Shown here piece by piece: positions 6,263 to 8,138 of a stretch of DNA of 8,138 nucleotides. The DNA is taken from contig CAKSXP010000076.1 in the NCBI GenBank assembly GCA_934515035.1, positions 1 to 8,138 of the forward strand, given 5' to 3'. The DNA is from an uncultured Oscillospiraceae bacterium. Its GTDB lineage: Bacteria; Bacillota; Clostridia; Oscillospirales; Oscillospiraceae. The translations under genes and the position numbers were made by a program. The notes beneath the pieces were generated by a model. That model ran no database searches. It had not been told where the DNA came from and worked only from the letters and a program-made list of their open reading frames with translations. Within the stretch, counting starts at the first letter, position 1; each line of letters begins with the position of its first letter.

Positions 6263-6795
6263 GGTAAGAAAGAAAAAGCGCCGATGGAGGAAACCGCAAA
6301 TCAGGAGTCCGCGGAGAAGATCGAGGAAAACACCGCGGAGACCGAAAAAGCGCCCGAACAGACAGAGGAGCAGAAGCTCAGAACCGAGCTCGCGCAGGAA
6401 AAGGATAAATACATCCGGCTTGCCGCGGAATACGACAACTTCCGCAAGCGCAGCGCAAAGGAACGCGAAAACGTTTTTTCGGACGCGCGCAGCGACACGA
6501 TACTCAGGTTCCTGCCCGTTTACGACAATCTTGCCCGCGCGCTTGCGCAGGAGACGGTCGACGAGGCATATCGCAAGGGCGTTGAGATGACAATGACTCA
6601 GCTCCGGACGATATTGGAAAAGCTCGGCGTCGTTGAGATCCCTGCGGTGGGCGAAACCTTTGACCCCGCGAGACACAACGCGGTCATGCATGTCGAGGAT
6701 GAAGAGCTCGGCGAGAGCGTGATCGTGGAGGAATTTGAAAAAGGCTTCATGCTTGGAGACCGGGTGATCCGCTTCAGTATGGTAAAAGTTGCAAA

Positions 6796-6799
<4 letters not shown>
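6260..6799 (+). CDS. grpE: Nucleotide exchange factor GrpE (DnaK cochaperone)
   Basis: GrpE is a cytoplasmic dimer that releases ADP from DnaK so the chaperone can cycle. The predicted product has 179 residues, within the usual range for Gram-positive GrpE. An acidic, low-complexity N-terminus (to about 45) leads into the long dimer helix, which contains the conserved DKYIRLAAEYDNFRKR (49-64). The C-terminal beta domain carries the family signature: FDPARHNAVMHVEDEEL (134-150), then KGFMLGDRVIRFSMVKV (161-177). The usual RPAMVKV ending is RFSMVKV here, which still fits the family pattern. The start is probably TTG at 6260; a shorter form from ATG 6284 would lose only eight non-conserved residues. 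It sits between hrcA (2-nt gap) and dnaK (64-nt gap). Confidence 0.95.

Positions 6800-8138
<1,339 letters not shown>

Overview
The window looks like chromosomal DNA from an anaerobic, gut-type member of the Clostridia (Firmicutes), with Oscillospiraceae/Ruminococcaceae-like organisms the best guess. Support: strong AGGAGG-type ribosome binding sites on most genes, a CIRCE operator with an hrcA-grpE-dnaK order, a DnaK lacking the N-domain insert typical of Gram-negative DnaK, and GC-rich coding DNA with AT-rich intergenic gaps. The genus cannot be fixed from the sequence alone. All genes I accept lie on the plus strand.

Region 1 (1-4980) is the distal part of an oligopeptide/dipeptide ABC importer operon. 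It holds oppB (5' end cut by the window edge), oppC, oppD, oppF and a small single-span membrane protein gene that overlaps the oppF stop. Gaps are 16 nt, 16 nt, a 4-nt ATGA overlap and a 1-nt overlap, so the genes form one transcription unit. It ends at a strong intrinsic terminator (4988-5026). OppB and OppC form the membrane pore and OppD and OppF power it. The substrate-binding lipoprotein that delivers peptide is not in the window and may lie upstream. OppC is unusual: about 200 extra residues lie between its first and second membrane segments, and they contain an internal tandem repeat.

Region 2 (5027-5189) is a short regulatory gap. It holds a housekeeping-type promoter whose -10 runs into a CIRCE inverted repeat, a weaker second promoter candidate upstream, and two pairs of 9-nt direct repeats.

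Region 3 (5190-8138) is the class I heat-shock operon: hrcA (repressor that binds CIRCE), grpE (nucleotide exchange factor, TTG start) and dnaK (Hsp70, cut by the right edge after 425 codons). HrcA should repress its own operon through CIRCE, giving chaperone-titrated autoregulation. A promoter-like sequence without CIRCE in the grpE-dnaK gap could give dnaK extra transcription.

Most of the window is ordinary core genome. The most unusual element is the repeat-containing extracellular insert of OppC, followed by the small membrane protein at the end of the opp operon. I see no mobile element, CRISPR array, tRNA or rRNA, and no clear evidence for a wholly new system.
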